From positions 1,488,001-1,552,000 of the forward strand of contig CAWUHX010000045.1 of the NCBI GenBank assembly GCA_963922205.1: a DNA stretch of 64,000 nucleotides. Reading direction: 5' to 3'. A model generated the notes under the pieces. That model was not told the origin of the DNA and made no database searches. It was given only the letters and a program-made list of their open reading frames with translations. Within the stretch, counting starts at the first letter, position 1; each line of letters opens with the position of its first letter. This stretch comes from Romanomermis culicivorax (lineage: Eukaryota; Nematoda; Enoplea; Mermithida; Mermithidae). Shown here piece by piece: positions 63,194 to 64,000 of this stretch. The translations under genes were made by a program, and so were the position numbers.

Positions 63194-64000
63194 TTTCCCA
63201 ATGAGCCCAGCCATCGTCGATAAACCTAAAGGGAGAGAAAATATATCAGAGTAGCACATTCAATTTTATGAACTGAGAATCACACATCAAACACACACAT
63301 GCGTATAATGCAAACAACATTAAGAAAATCTTAAAGCACCTAAAACATCATAATTATTAGTGAATCGGGAAAAATTTCACCAGTCGTCATCATCGCTTGA
63401 ATTTGAATTTTTATTAGCTAACAAAATTCCTCGATCCATGGTAATATTGAGGCGCTTTTTGCTAGGATCTTCTTTCAAAGTCGATTTTACAGCTCCCAAG
63501 CTATGCAACTTCCATTCGAGTTCTTAAAATAGAAGAGTCTGGACTCGAGATCAATTTGGTACAAATCACGACTAATTGAAAACCATTTTTTTCGAAAACC
63601 TTTGACGTAGTTTGTGAGAAGTTCAACCTTCTTGACCATTATAAGTTAAAAATTAATTGTGCCAAAAAATCGGATAAATCGTTTAGTTTTAGATGTCGAG
63701 TTTCGATCCAGATTTTACTTAGCATAAATGAAAAAATTCGAGTATAGCTACAGTATCCTAAACTTCGGAATTCTGTAATTTCCCAACAATTATCAAGGTT
63801 TAGAAAAGACATAAATTAGTAAAGCATTCATTACACGCAGAAGACATTTTTCTATAACTTGGTATGGAACAATTTTCCTAACCCCATCATTTATAGTTTA
63901 TAAGCCTGTTTAAAGTTTCAAAAAGGTAGAAAAAACGGCACCTTTCATAGGAAGCTGCAGGCTTTGTTCCTTCATTTCTGTAGGCACTGTCAAACATATT
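63194..64000. repeat. Window end: spacer, then a dispersed repeat related to 35459-36340
   Basis: 63390-64000 shares blocks with 35540-35960 (TAGCTACAGTA, TTAGAAAAG, CATTCATTACA.GCAGAAGAC, TTCCTTCATTTCTGTAG-like). No gene was recognised before the window ends. Confidence 0.45.

Overview
This is AT-rich, repeat-laden nuclear DNA from an invertebrate animal. It shows spliceosomal introns of about 50 bp to 4 kb, Ty3/gypsy-type and tyrosine-recombinase-type retroelements, a DD37D Tc1/mariner element, Helitron-like elements carrying satellite arrays, a Polinton/Maverick, and several MITE families. There are no bacterial operons or Shine-Dalgarno sites. Two weak hints point to a nematode: a degenerate TTAGGC-type telomere-like array (29565-29677) and frequent copies of ACTGTAG/CTACAGT. 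Several splice acceptors end in AAG rather than TTTTCAG, which argues against a rhabditid, so the phylum stays open.

Layout. 1-1990 is the 5' part of a decayed DIRS-like retroelement on the minus strand. 3568-8709 is a Tc1/mariner (DD37D) element with perfect 31-bp terminal inverted repeats. Its transposase is split by a Helitron-like element (4381-8157, A|TC...CTAG|T) that carries an array of 98-bp repeats. A second copy of that element lies at 9436-13305 and a 5' fragment at 38035-38330. 13682-30329 holds the one well-supported host gene. It has 13 exons on the minus strand, 852 codons, and consistent intron phases at every junction. It encodes a single-pass receptor with a signal peptide, Ig-like domains, a Cys-rich exon, a transmembrane helix and a divergent tyrosine-phosphatase domain whose catalytic Cys is Asp. 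Its introns are filled with MITEs, hairpins and dispersed repeats.

30330-38000 has no gene I can support and is mainly dispersed repeats. 38370-42040 is a decayed Ty3/gypsy retroelement (minus strand), followed by minisatellites and a 12-bp palindromic AT satellite. 44953-55037 is a decayed Polinton: a spliced protein-primed PolB pseudogene and a packaging-ATPase pseudogene. An LTR retrotransposon carrying only gag and protease (45715-50758, 4-bp target duplication AGAG) sits inside the PolB reading frame. Beside the ATPase, on the opposite strand, is an uninterrupted 79-codon ORF resembling the PC4/p15 single-stranded-DNA-binding coactivator, and a decayed multi-exon Cys-rich gene. 58300-64000 is repeats: a degenerate periodic array, a CAG-rich tract, a GC-richer block ending in about eight consecutive stem-loops (61289-61579), and a TIR element (62008-63190) with a nested MITE.

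The window reads mainly as a record of nested transposition: repeat <- mariner <- Helitron, Helitron <- LTR-like unit, Polinton <- LTR retrotransposon, and TIR element <- MITE. Most TE genes are broken. The receptor gene and the PC4-like ORF are the best candidates for functional coding sequence.
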